From NCBI RefSeq assembly GCF_014641635.1, contig NZ_BMIC01000002.1, positions 186,001-250,000 of the forward strand: a DNA stretch of 64,000 nucleotides. Reading direction: 5' to 3'. The position numbers and the translations under genes are program-made. This stretch comes from Aquaticitalea lipolytica. Its GTDB lineage: Bacteria > Bacteroidota > Bacteroidia > Flavobacteriales > Flavobacteriaceae. Shown piece by piece: positions 37,331 to 46,219 of the stretch; position 1 is the stretch's first letter; the number at the start of each line of letters is the position of its first letter. The notes beneath the pieces are model-generated. The model was given only the letters and a program-made list of their open reading frames with translations. It had not been told where the DNA came from and did not search any database.

Positions 37331-38494
37331 ATGATTAATAAAACTAACAAACCTAAATTAAGTATACTTACCATAGACTTTGGAATGGGTGGAACTGAAC
37401 GTTTCATTAGCCTTTTATTACCTGAATTGGTAAAAGATTTTGAGGTTACACTTGTTATATTTTATAATTATATTCATTTTGATATTCCTAAAGAAGTCAA
37501 TCTAATCATCTTAAAACCAGATACTAAAAAATCAAAATCATATATATTTAAACTCAAAAATTTCACTAACCTTTTTATTCAATACAAGAGATTTATTAAA
37601 AAGGAAGGAATTGACATTTCATTCTCTCTATTACCAATACCCAACATTATAAACAGTTTTGTAGCTATTGGCAATAAAAAAGTTAGAACAGTTATTAGTG
37701 AGCGTTGCTATCCTTCATTAATGTATAAAGGAAGTCGTCTACAAATGTTTTTAGCAAAAGTATTCTTCCCCTTATTATATAACAGAACTAATGTATTGTT
37801 TTCTAATTCTGAATATATAAATAAAGATTTAAAAGAAAATTTTGGCGTAAAAATTCCAACAAAAGTTATCTATAATCCTATCACAACAAACGAAAACGAA
37901 AAAATAGATTCTGAAACTATAAAAGGTAGCAAAACACTAAACATTATTAATGCAGGCACAATTTATAGTGCCAAAAACCAAAAGCTAATTCTTGAAGCAA
38001 TGGGCTTATCGCCTTCAGGAGAGTTTAAATTAACTATTCTTGGTAATGGTGAACTAAAGGAAGATTTGATTACATTATCAGAGCAATTAAACATTTCAAA
38101 TCACTTAATTTTAGAAGGCAAAGTGAGTAATGTAAAAGAGTACCTTCTTAATAGTGATTGCTTTGTGTTATCATCAAATACAGAAGGTTTTCCTAATGTA
38201 TTATTAGAAGCCTTGTCTGTTGGGTTACCTTCAATTTCAACCAATTGTTTATCAGGACCTCAAGAAATGTTAAATGATAATGAGGCAGTTACAATAGAAT
38301 CAGGTGATTTTTATAAGGCTAAATATGGAATTTTGGTTAATGTAGATGATAAAGAAGGCCTAAATAAGGCTATGCTTTATCTTAAAAATAATCCTGAAGA
38401 ACGTCAACGCTATAGTCAACTTGGCTTTGAAAGAGCTAAAACTTACGGTTTACCAAAGATTTATGAACAAGTTAAAAGCTTATTAAACAATTAA
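37331..38494 (+). CDS. Glycosyltransferase, GT4 type
   Basis: 387 residues. It starts with SILTIDFGMGGTERFISLLL, has the mid-protein SERCYPSLMY and FSNSEYINKDLKENF, and the donor-binding NTEGFPNVLLEALSVGLP. It is clearly a paralogue of the gene at 38660-39814, sharing SERCYPSLMY and the same YNPI and NCxSGP segments. It would add one residue of the repeat unit. The gene ends just five bases before an orphan asnB start. Confidence 0.9.
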   Translation: MINKTNKPKLSILTIDFGMGGTERFISLLLPELVKDFEVTLVIFYNYIHFDIPKEVNLIILKPDTKKSKSYIFKLKNFTNLFIQYKRFIKKEGIDISFSLLPIPNIINSFVAIGNKKVRTVISERCYPSLMYKGSRLQMFLAKVFFPLLYNRTNVLFSNSEYINKDLKENFGVKIPTKVIYNPITTNENEKIDSETIKGSKTLNIINAGTIYSAKNQKLILEAMGLSPSGEFKLTILGNGELKEDLITLSEQLNISNHLILEGKVSNVKEYLLNSDCFVLSSNTEGFPNVLLEALSVGLPSISTNCLSGPQEMLNDNEAVTIESGDFYKAKYGILVNVDDKEGLNKAMLYLKNNPEERQRYSQLGFERAKTYGLPKIYEQVKSLLNN

Positions 38495-38499
38495 ATACC

Positions 38500-38597
38500 A
38501 TGTGCGGAATTAATGGTGTAATATATAAAACAAAAACAGACAACACTGCTGTAAGACAACAACTTACAGTAATGAATGATTTAATTGTTCATCGTGG
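38500..38597 (+). repeat. Perfect 98-bp direct repeat, copy 1 (asnB start)
   Basis: From the ATG at 38500 to 38597 every base equals 39819-39916 (constant offset 1319 bp). The identity begins exactly at the start codon and ends inside codon 33; the sequences before and after differ. The two copies bracket the inserted glycosyltransferase gene. Confidence 0.95.
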
Positions 38598-38637
38598 CTC
38601 AGATATTAAAAAATTATCAAAACTCATTTATAATTAG
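38500..38637 (+). pseudogene. Truncated asnB 5' remnant, 45 codons
   Basis: The frame starts MCGINGVIYKTKTDNTAVRQ, identical to the first 32 residues of the asnB at 39819, then after VHRG turns into unrelated residues and stops at TAG 38637. It lacks all of the synthetase domain and most of the glutaminase domain, so it cannot be active. It keeps its original place 5 bp behind the glycosyltransferase at 37331, so this was probably the native asnB start before a 1.2-kb segment arrived. Confidence 0.88.
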
Positions 38638-38659
38638 TTTAGGAAAATTAAAAATTCAT

Positions 38660-39814
38660 ATGAAAAAAAAAATAAATTTATCTATTCTTTGTATCAGTCT
38701 TTCAAAAGGAGGTACTGAACGTGTGATTGCTAATTTTTGCAAGTATTTAATTTATGATTTTAATGTAACTTTAGTTATGCTAGCAAATAATATTGAATAT
38801 AAAATTCCTAAAGACTTAAATGTAGTTATGTTTGGAGAACAAAATTTATTAAAACATACTTCTACTTTTCATAAGTTAAAATATTTATTTAATTTTATTA
38901 GAAATTATAATCGAGTTATTAAAAATAATAAAATAGAAGTTTCAATTTCGTTTCTAGCTCTACCAAACATTATTAATAGTATTATTAAATTACTTAATCC
39001 AAAAATCAAAACAATTATTAGTGAACGTTGTTATCCTTCTTTAATGTATTCTTCAAGTAAGTCATCAATGAGGCTCGCTAAAATATTTTATCCTCTTTTT
39101 TACAATTATAATAATGCTTTATTTTCTAATTCTATTCATATTAATAGAGACTTAACTGAACAATTTAACGTTAGCATAAAAAAAAGTGTTATTTACAATC
39201 CCATAGAAATTTCAGAATTTAATCAGTTTTGTAACTTTAAAGTTAGTGATAAATTTAAAGTTATAAATGTGGCAAGTTTTAGTCTCTCTAAAAATCAACA
39301 ATTACTTTTAAATGTACTTTATAAATTAGATTCTAAATTTAGCCTAACACTGTTAGGTGATGGCATTTACAGACAAAAGATTCAAAACTATATTAAAACT
39401 AATAATTTAGATAAGCGAGTCAATTTAGTAGGAGTAGTAAATAACGTCAACGATTATTTATTGAAGCATCATTGCTTTGTATTGTCCTCGAATAATGAGG
39501 GTTTTCCAAATGCACTACTTGAAGCTATGGCTATAGGCGTTCCTGTTATATCTACCAATTGTATGTCAGGTCCATTAGAATTATTAAACGACAATATTCC
39601 TGTAATAATTAAAAAAGGAGAATTTATAGAAGCAAAATATGGCTTATTAATTAATCCTGACGATTTATTTGCTCTTCATAAAGCGTTATTATACTATTCT
39701 GAAAATGAAAAATTAAGAAAGTATTACAGCAATAAAGCATTTATAAAAGCAAAAGAATATAGTTTACCTAAAGTATACGAAGATTTAAAAGTTTTAATAA
39801 ATAAAACTCATTAA
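38660..39814 (+). CDS. Inserted glycosyltransferase, GT4 type
   Basis: 384 residues from MKKKINLSILCISLSKGG; a TTG-initiated extension back to 38585 would read through the asnB remnant and is rejected. Motifs: SKGGTERVIANF, SERCYPSLMY, INVASFSLSKNQQLLLN, NEGFPNALLEAMAIGVPVIS. It is homologous to the neighbour at 37331-38494. Its base composition is strikingly AT-rich: the 60 bases at 38881-38940 hold only six G or C. It lies between two identical 98-bp copies of the asnB start, so it was inserted there recently, from a donor or a diverged paralogue. Confidence 0.9.
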   Translation: MKKKINLSILCISLSKGGTERVIANFCKYLIYDFNVTLVMLANNIEYKIPKDLNVVMFGEQNLLKHTSTFHKLKYLFNFIRNYNRVIKNNKIEVSISFLALPNIINSIIKLLNPKIKTIISERCYPSLMYSSSKSSMRLAKIFYPLFYNYNNALFSNSIHINRDLTEQFNVSIKKSVIYNPIEISEFNQFCNFKVSDKFKVINVASFSLSKNQQLLLNVLYKLDSKFSLTLLGDGIYRQKIQNYIKTNNLDKRVNLVGVVNNVNDYLLKHHCFVLSSNNEGFPNALLEAMAIGVPVISTNCMSGPLELLNDNIPVIIKKGEFIEAKYGLLINPDDLFALHKALLYYSENEKLRKYYSNKAFIKAKEYSLPKVYEDLKVLINKTH

Positions 39815-39818
39815 TTTT

Positions 39819-39916
39819 ATGTGCGGAATTAATGGTGTAATATATAAAACAAAAACAGACAACACTGCTGTAAGACAACAACTTACAGTAATGAATGATT
39901 TAATTGTTCATCGTGG
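39819..39916 (+). repeat. Perfect 98-bp direct repeat, copy 2 (asnB start)
   Basis: Identical to 38500-38597. This copy is the functional start of the second asnB. Recombination between copies would delete 1319 bp, remove the inserted glycosyltransferase and place asnB directly behind the 37331 gene. Confidence 0.95.
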
Positions 39917-41717
39917 TCCTGATGCTGATGGTGCTTTTTCAAAAAGTACTGATTCTTACGCTGTTGGAATGGCTATGCGTCGTTTATCTATTATTGATTT
40001 GAGCACAGGAAACCAACCAATGTACTCTAATGACAACTCCGTTGCAATTGTTTTTAATGGCGAAATCTATAATTTTAAAATCATTCGTGAAGAGCTAGAA
40101 CAACAAGGTGTAAGCTTTACAACTCATAGTGATACTGAAGTGATTTTAAAACTTTATGAAACTTTTGGAACAGATGGTTTTAGTAAACTAGACGGAATGT
40201 TTGGTTTTAGTATATATGATTATAATAAAGGTAAAGTATTTATAGCTCGAGACTTTTTTGGCGAAAAACCTTTGTATTATACTAATAGTGGAAATCAGTT
40301 TTATTGGGCATCAGAATTAAAATCAATAATAAAAAGCCTTACAACTAAGCCAGATATATGTAGAGAAGGATTAAATCTTTTTTTTAGGCTTACATATATT
40401 CCTGCACCTTACACAATTTATGAAGGTATTAATAAGCTAGAGCCAAATAATTATATAGAATATGATTTAAAAACATTTGAGTTTAAAATCAATTCGATTT
40501 ATGATACTACTCCTCTGCCAAAATCAAGATTATCATTTGAGGCAGCAAAAAAAGAAGTAAAAAATAAAGTATACAAAAGTGTTGAAAGCCGTTCAATTTC
40601 AGATGTTCCATTAGGTACATTCCTTTCAGGAGGAGTAGATTCATCAGTCGTATCTTATTGTTTAGCTGATATGAGCGACAGCAAAATTGATACATTTTCT
40701 ATTGGTTTTGAAAAAGCTTCGTATGATGAAACAGATAAATCTCGTGTTGTTGCAAAGCTTATTAATAGTAACCATCATGAGTTTGTTATAAGCGAATCAG
40801 ATTTAAAACATAATATCGACGACATACTTTTTAACTTTGACGAGCCTTTTGCAGATTCGTCATCACTCCCAACCTATTTGGTATCAAACAAAACTAAAGC
40901 ACACGTAAAAGTAGCTTTAACTGGAGATGGTGGTGATGAAGTTTTTGGAGGTTATAACAAGTATTATATTGGGAAAATTAATAGTCGTTATACAAGTTTT
41001 GTACCAGAATTTGCACATAATCAAGTTAATAAAATAGCTTCAAATTTACTCAAACGAAAAGATGACAATAGAGGTATTAAGTATAAGTTAAACAAGATGT
41101 TAAATGCTATAGATTATAGTGATGGCTACTATTGGGATATTATCTCTTTAGGTTTTGAAACTAACGACATCAATACCCTTTTGAGTCCAGAATATCAAAA
41201 GCCAAACATCTTTAATTATTACAAAGAAAAGACAAATATATCGAGCCCAAAATCTTTAAACGATTTCAGAACTATTGACAGACATTTAAGTCTTGAAGGT
41301 GATATGCTTGTAAAAGTTGACAGGACAAGCATGCTCAACTCACTAGAATGTAGAGCGCCATTTTTAAACAGAGAGCTGTTTGAATTTACAATGAGTTTAC
41401 CAGAGAACTATCTTCTAAAAAAATGGAGCAAAAAGCACATTCTAAAAGAATCATTTAAAGATGTATTTCCAAGTGGCTTTTTAGAAAAGTCTAAACAAGG
41501 ATTTGGAGTTCCTGTTGGCGACTGGCTTCGCCAAGGTTTAAAACAAGAACTTTTAGGCTATATAGACTCTGCTTTCTTGATAAAACAAAATATTTTTAGT
41601 GTACAAGCTATTATTGAGTTAGTAGATAATCATTTAACAGGAAAAAAGGATAATACTTTTAAAGTTTGGGCATTTTTCTGTTTTCAAAAGTGGTATACAA
41701 AAACATATAAACTATAG
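39819..41717 (+). CDS. asnB: Asparagine synthetase-like glutamine amidotransferase (second copy)
   Basis: 632 residues. Cys2 in MCGINGV is the glutaminase nucleophile, followed by HRGPDADG, RRLSIIDLSTGNQP and FNGEIYNF. The synthetase domain has LGTFLSGGVDSSVVSY, ALTGDGGDEVFGGYNKYY and the KVDRTSMLNSLECRAPFLN segment. It is only distantly similar to the asnB at 34411, so two different amidations are possible. It is followed after four bases by a glycosyltransferase with a TTG start. Its first 98 bp are duplicated 1319 bp upstream. Confidence 0.92.
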   Translation: MCGINGVIYKTKTDNTAVRQQLTVMNDLIVHRGPDADGAFSKSTDSYAVGMAMRRLSIIDLSTGNQPMYSNDNSVAIVFNGEIYNFKIIREELEQQGVSFTTHSDTEVILKLYETFGTDGFSKLDGMFGFSIYDYNKGKVFIARDFFGEKPLYYTNSGNQFYWASELKSIIKSLTTKPDICREGLNLFFRLTYIPAPYTIYEGINKLEPNNYIEYDLKTFEFKINSIYDTTPLPKSRLSFEAAKKEVKNKVYKSVESRSISDVPLGTFLSGGVDSSVVSYCLADMSDSKIDTFSIGFEKASYDETDKSRVVAKLINSNHHEFVISESDLKHNIDDILFNFDEPFADSSSLPTYLVSNKTKAHVKVALTGDGGDEVFGGYNKYYIGKINSRYTSFVPEFAHNQVNKIASNLLKRKDDNRGIKYKLNKMLNAIDYSDGYYWDIISLGFETNDINTLLSPEYQKPNIFNYYKEKTNISSPKSLNDFRTIDRHLSLEGDMLVKVDRTSMLNSLECRAPFLNRELFEFTMSLPENYLLKKWSKKHILKESFKDVFPSGFLEKSKQGFGVPVGDWLRQGLKQELLGYIDSAFLIKQNIFSVQAIIELVDNHLTGKKDNTFKVWAFFCFQKWYTKTYKL

Positions 41718-41721
41718 TGTT

Positions 41722-42867
41722 TTGAAAAAACTAATCCGCATAACTACTGTTCCTTCCTCTTTAAGAACCCTCTTAAAGGGACAGCACAGATTTATGAATC
41801 AACATTACAAAGTGATTGGTATTTCTAGTAGTGGTAAAGAACTTGAGGAAGTAAAAAACGATGAAGGCATTGAAACCTATATAGTTGAAATGACACGCTC
41901 AATTACACCTATTAAAGATTTAAAAGCTGCTTACAAACTTTACAAATTCTTCAAAAAAGAAAAGCCTTTTATTGTACATACACATACACCAAAAGCAGGT
42001 ACTGTTGGTATGTTGGCAGCAAAATTGGCAGGCGTTCCTCACAGATTACATACTATTGCAGGTTTACCATTATTAGAAGCTAGAGGTGCTAAACGAAAAT
42101 TATTAGACACAGTAGAAACCTTTACTTATGCTTGTGCTACACAAATTTTACCAAATTCTTATGGATTAGAATCCATTATTTTACAAAATAAATACACCAA
42201 CCCTTCAAAACTTAAAGTAATTGGCAAAGGAAGTTCAAACGGTATTGATGTAGCACATTACGATTCAAAATTAGTTTCAGAGCAAACAAAAACAGATTTA
42301 AAGAAAGAGTTACATATTTCTGACACAGATGTTGTATTTATTTTTATTGGCAGAATGGTTAAAGACAAAGGCTTAAACGAACTTGTTTCTGCTTTTGATA
42401 AGCTTTCAAAATCAAATAAAAATTACAAACTTATTTTAGTTGGTCCTCATGAAAATCATTTAGATCCATTATTGCCAGAAACCGAAAAACTAATAGAACA
42501 CAATAAGCAAATACTTGCTGTTGGCATGCAAAAAGATATTAGACCTTATGTAGCCATTTCACACGTATTAACTTTCCCAAGCTATCGTGAAGGATTTCCT
42601 AATGTTGTCTTGCAAGCTAGTTGTATGAATTTACCTTGCATTGTATCAGATATTAATGGATGCAATGAAATAATTGAGCACAATGTAAACGGATTGATTA
42701 TTCCTGTAAAAAGTGAAACAGCTATACAAGATGCTATGCAGTTTATGATAGATAATCCTGATAAACGAACAGAAATGGCAAATCAGTCTCGAGTGAGAAT
42801 TGTTGAACGTTACCAACAAGAATATATTTGGAATAAACTATTAAAACTTTATAAAAGCCTTGAATAA
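41722..42867 (+). CDS. Glycosyltransferase, GT4 type (TTG start)
   Basis: 381 residues starting at TTG 41722 (MKKLIRITTVPSSL); no ATG or GTG gives this N-terminus, since the nearby GTG runs into TGA. Motifs: VHTHTPKAGTVGMLAAKLAG, HTIAGLPLLEARG, FIFIGRMVKDKGLNELV and the donor EX7E segment REGFPNVVLQASC. It resembles the glycosyltransferases often found directly before a short PglC-like sugar transferase in Bacteroidota, and probably adds the second sugar. The next gene starts at the following base. Confidence 0.9.
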   Translation: MKKLIRITTVPSSLRTLLKGQHRFMNQHYKVIGISSSGKELEEVKNDEGIETYIVEMTRSITPIKDLKAAYKLYKFFKKEKPFIVHTHTPKAGTVGMLAAKLAGVPHRLHTIAGLPLLEARGAKRKLLDTVETFTYACATQILPNSYGLESIILQNKYTNPSKLKVIGKGSSNGIDVAHYDSKLVSEQTKTDLKKELHISDTDVVFIFIGRMVKDKGLNELVSAFDKLSKSNKNYKLILVGPHENHLDPLLPETEKLIEHNKQILAVGMQKDIRPYVAISHVLTFPSYREGFPNVVLQASCMNLPCIVSDINGCNEIIEHNVNGLIIPVKSETAIQDAMQFMIDNPDKRTEMANQSRVRIVERYQQEYIWNKLLKLYKSLE

Positions 42868-43497
42868 ATGAAGATTTACAGTCATTTTTTTAAACGATTT
42901 TTCGATTTAATATTAGCATCAATTGGCTTTATTATCTTACTGCCTTTGTTTTTAATTGTTTGGTGTGTATTACTTATAAAAAACAACGGAAAAGCATTTT
43001 TTTATCAAGAAAGACCTGGTAAAAACGAACGTGTATTTAGAATTATAAAGTTCAAAACCATGAATGATAAAACTGATGAACATGGAGAATTGCTTCCGCC
43101 ATCAGATCGATTGACTAGAACAGGGAATTTTGTTAGAAAATATTCACTTGATGAAATTCCGCAGTTATTAAACGTTATTAAAGGTGATATGAGTTTAATT
43201 GGACCAAGACCATTACGCATAAGATATTTACCTCGTTATAACGATTTTCAAAAACAGCGACACAATATAAGGCCAGGAATTACAGGTTGGGCTCAAGTAA
43301 ATGGCAGAAATGCAATTAGTTGGGAGCAAAAATTTGAGTTTGATGTGTGGTATGTAAAAAATATATCGCTACTTTTAGATATTAAAATTATTTTTTTAAC
43401 CTTTTATACAGTTTTTAAAAAAGACGGGGTTTCTAGTATTGATAATGATATTGTACCAGATTTTATGGGAACGCATACTAAAAACGAAAACAGATGA
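42868..43497 (+). CDS. Short phosphoglycosyl transferase (PglC-like)
   Basis: 209 residues. A re-entrant membrane helix (about 11-33) precedes the cytosolic catalytic core with IKFKTMND, the Asp-Glu dyad D95-E96 in YSLDEIPQLLNVIKGDMSL, GPRPL and PGITGWAQVNGRN. This is the monotopic PGT family, which moves a phospho-sugar from a UDP-sugar to undecaprenyl phosphate and so starts the lipid-linked glycan. A UDP-diamino- or deoxyamino-sugar made by the 49467/50591 enzymes is a plausible substrate. The stop overlaps the ATP-grasp start by 4 bp. Confidence 0.92.
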   Translation: MKIYSHFFKRFFDLILASIGFIILLPLFLIVWCVLLIKNNGKAFFYQERPGKNERVFRIIKFKTMNDKTDEHGELLPPSDRLTRTGNFVRKYSLDEIPQLLNVIKGDMSLIGPRPLRIRYLPRYNDFQKQRHNIRPGITGWAQVNGRNAISWEQKFEFDVWYVKNISLLLDIKIIFLTFYTVFKKDGVSSIDNDIVPDFMGTHTKNENR

Positions 43498-44516
43498 GCA
43501 CCAATATGTTATTCACATGCGTAGGACGCCGTAACTATTTGATTAATTACTTTAAAGAAGCATTAAATAATCAAGGCAAAATATTTGCTTCAGATGTTGA
43601 TGTTAATGCTCCCGCAATGATAGATGCTGATGTGGCTCTTGTCGTTCCAAATATCTATGACGCTAGCTATATACCAACGATTATAAATTTAATCAAGACA
43701 CATAATATTAACGCAGTAATATCTTTAAATGATTTTGAATTACCAATACTTTCAAAACATAAAAAATCGATAGAAACTCAAACTGGAGCAAAAATTATTA
43801 TTTCTAGCGAAGCTGTGATTGATTTAGCCTTTGATAAACTGAAAACAGCTAATTTTCTAAAAAACATTGGACTTAATACTCCAAAAACATTCGATAGTCT
43901 AGAATTAGCGATATCAGAGATAAAAAAAGAAAACCTAACATTTCCATTAGTTGTAAAGGATCGCTGGGGAAGTGCATCAATGAATATTAATTATGCCGAA
44001 AATATTGAAGAACTGGAATTGATATACAAGTATTTGTATTTAAGACTAAAAAACTCAACCAATGCCTTAGCAAATAAAGATGAAACTAACATTCCTTTAA
44101 TAATTCAAGAAAAAATAATTGGAAAAGAATACGGAATAGACATATTAAATGATTTTGAAGGCAACTATGTTGGAACATTTGTTAGAGAAAAATTAAATAT
44201 GCGATCTGGTGAAACAGACCGAGCGGTATCTGTAATAGATGAAAAATTTAATGATTTAGGTAAAATCATTTCAACACACTTAAAACATTATGGCAATTTA
44301 GATTGTGATGTGTTTGTTAGTAATAATAAAATTTACGTACTCGAACTAAACCCAAGATTTGGTGGTGGTTATCCATTTTCACATGAGGCTGGGATTAATA
44401 TAGCTGCTATATATATAGAATGGATAAATAATAGAATTAACATTTCTAAATTTAATAATTATAAAAGCGAGGTTATGTATTCTAAATGTGATAGAATGTT
44501 AAAAAATTCAAGATAA
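43494..44516 (+). CDS. ATP-grasp ligase (carbamoyl-phosphate-synthase-like)
   Basis: 340 residues of ATP-grasp fold. An N-terminal pre-ATP Rossmann-like domain (LFTCVGRRNYLINYF) is followed by LVVKDRWGSASMNI and the Mg/ATP-binding VLELNPRFGGGYPF. ATP-grasp enzymes join a carboxylate to an amine through an acyl-phosphate. In this position, between two sugar transferases, they may attach an amino acid to a sugar or make an amide. The 4-bp overlap (ATGA) with the PGT gene suggests the two act together. The substrate is unknown. Confidence 0.82.
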   Translation: MSTNMLFTCVGRRNYLINYFKEALNNQGKIFASDVDVNAPAMIDADVALVVPNIYDASYIPTIINLIKTHNINAVISLNDFELPILSKHKKSIETQTGAKIIISSEAVIDLAFDKLKTANFLKNIGLNTPKTFDSLELAISEIKKENLTFPLVVKDRWGSASMNINYAENIEELELIYKYLYLRLKNSTNALANKDETNIPLIIQEKIIGKEYGIDILNDFEGNYVGTFVREKLNMRSGETDRAVSVIDEKFNDLGKIISTHLKHYGNLDCDVFVSNNKIYVLELNPRFGGGYPFSHEAGINIAAIYIEWINNRINISKFNNYKSEVMYSKCDRMLKNSR

Positions 44517-44529
44517 ATAGATAATAAAA

Positions 44530-45147
44530 ATGGCTCCATATAAAAACATATTAAAACCAATTTTTGATTTCGTTATTGCGATAATTAGTTTAATTATTAG
44601 CTCCCCAATATTCATTACACTTATTATCATTTTAGTTATCGTTAATAACGGAAAACCTTTCTTTTTTCAAAAAAGAGCTGGCAAAAATGGTAAGACTTTT
44701 AGTATCATAAAGATAAAAACAATGAATGACAAAAAGGACATACACGGAAAATTGTTGCCATTCAATGAGAGAGTTACAAAAATAGGTGCATTTATTCGCA
44801 AATATTCGCTTGATGAAATCCCTCAACTTATTAATATCATTAAAGGAGATATGAGTTTAATTGGCCCAAGACCTTTGCATCCAGAATATTTACCTTTATA
44901 CAACAAAGTACAAGCTAGGCGACATGAAGTGATGCCAGGAATTACTGGATGGGCACAAGTAAATGGGCGAAACACAATAAGTTGGGAACAAAAATTCAAT
45001 CACGATGTTTGGTATGTTGACAATCAATCATTTGTATTGGATATAAAAATTTTGTTTTTGACCTTCTATAAAGTTATTAAAAAGAAAGATATTAATAATT
45101 CTGTCAGTGCTAATATGCCTGCATTTAAAGGAGCAGATGTTGAATAA
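44530..45147 (+). CDS. Second short phosphoglycosyl transferase (PglC-like)
   Basis: 205 residues, colinear with the protein at 42868: membrane helix about 11-38, D95-E96 in YSLDEIPQLINIIKGDMSL, GPRPLHPEYLPLYN and PGITGWAQVNGRN. The alignment is gap-free through the first hundred residues, so it is a duplicate or a close homologue. The C-terminus ends KGADVE. Its last 11 bases overlap the next gene. Two initiating enzymes in one locus could mean different donor sugars or two glycans. Confidence 0.9.
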   Translation: MAPYKNILKPIFDFVIAIISLIISSPIFITLIIILVIVNNGKPFFFQKRAGKNGKTFSIIKIKTMNDKKDIHGKLLPFNERVTKIGAFIRKYSLDEIPQLINIIKGDMSLIGPRPLHPEYLPLYNKVQARRHEVMPGITGWAQVNGRNTISWEQKFNHDVWYVDNQSFVLDIKILFLTFYKVIKKKDINNSVSANMPAFKGADVE

Positions 45148-46219
45148 AGAAATTGGATCAAGTTTTTATTTACTGGATGATTGCGATAATGAATTAATAG
45201 CATTAAAGCAAAACAAGATACCTATGTCGTTTGATAAATTCACTATTTATCATACAGGTAGAAATGCATATCTAGCATTATTAAAGGAAATTTCAAATAA
45301 GCAAAAAATAAATAAAATCTGGTTACCAAGTTATTTTTGCCACAATGTGATAAACAATATTTCAAATAATTTTAATAATGTTGACTTTTACTATATAAAC
45401 CCCTTCAGATTAAATGCCAAGCTTAATATTGAGCAATTTGCCAATCAAGAGGATGTTGTAATTTTAAATAACTTTTGGGGATTAACTACTTATTCTTATA
45501 ACCTAAACCCAAATGATAAACCTATTATAATTGAAGACCATTCTCACGGATGGTTAAGCAAACAATGCATCAAAAGCAAAGCCGATTATTGTATTAGTTC
45601 TATTCGTAAAACCTACCCAATCCCTTTAGGAGGAATCACTTGGCAACCTAACTCAAATTTCCCCCTCAACTTTTATGAAAACACAACTGATAAATTTGCT
45701 ATAAAAGCCTGGGAAAAGCTTAATGAATCAATGTCGCAAAAGAGAAACTTTATAAAGGGTAACTCTGAAAATTTTAATAAAATTTATTTATCGCTTTTAG
45801 AAGAAGGTGAATCATTCGTTTCCAAATCAAATTCATATACAAAACCAAATGATTCTATCACAAACTATATAAAACATTTCATCGATTTAGATCCTAACAT
45901 TTGTAAAAAAAACAATTTACAATATGTATATAAACATTTAAAACAGTCTGACCATTTTAAGGTCATTAAACGAAGAGGATACATAGCATTTGGGCTTTTA
46001 TTAGTATTTAAAGATGAAAATCTATTTTATTCATTTAAATCTTATATGATTTTAAACAACATATATCCAGCAAATTTATGGCCTCAAAATGATTTAAAAA
46101 GTAATTGGAAACATCTTTTCAACATACACGTAGATTTTAGGTATAGTTTAGATGATATGAAATTTATAGTAGAAACCATCAATAATTGGAATCAAAAAAA
46201 TTATGGACAGAGTAACTAA
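45137..46219 (+). CDS. PLP-fold aminotransferase-like protein
   Basis: 360 residues from the ATG at 45137 (MLNKEIGSSFYLLDD), overlapping the PGT stop by 11 bp; an upstream frame extension is unlikely. It has fold-type I features: HTGRNAYLALL near residue 37, WLPSYFCHNV, the cofactor Asp in IIEDHSHGW (about residue 135) and a candidate PLP lysine in SSIRKTYPIPLGG (about residue 158). The similarity to DegT-type sugar aminotransferases is weak, so it may be a diverged enzyme acting on a sugar or an amino-acid-like substrate. Paired with the next gene. Confidence 0.65.
   Translation: MLNKEIGSSFYLLDDCDNELIALKQNKIPMSFDKFTIYHTGRNAYLALLKEISNKQKINKIWLPSYFCHNVINNISNNFNNVDFYYINPFRLNAKLNIEQFANQEDVVILNNFWGLTTYSYNLNPNDKPIIIEDHSHGWLSKQCIKSKADYCISSIRKTYPIPLGGITWQPNSNFPLNFYENTTDKFAIKAWEKLNESMSQKRNFIKGNSENFNKIYLSLLEEGESFVSKSNSYTKPNDSITNYIKHFIDLDPNICKKNNLQYVYKHLKQSDHFKVIKRRGYIAFGLLLVFKDENLFYSFKSYMILNNIYPANLWPQNDLKSNWKHLFNIHVDFRYSLDDMKFIVETINNWNQKNYGQSN

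Noticed and set aside
38585-38659. TTG-initiated extension of the inserted glycosyltransferase
   Set aside because: It runs through the asnB repeat and has no glycosyltransferase similarity; ATG 38660 gives the expected N-terminus.
38500-39916. Insertion sequence as the cause of the asnB duplication
   Set aside because: No transposase and no terminal inverted repeats; the 98-bp duplication is much longer than any target-site duplication.
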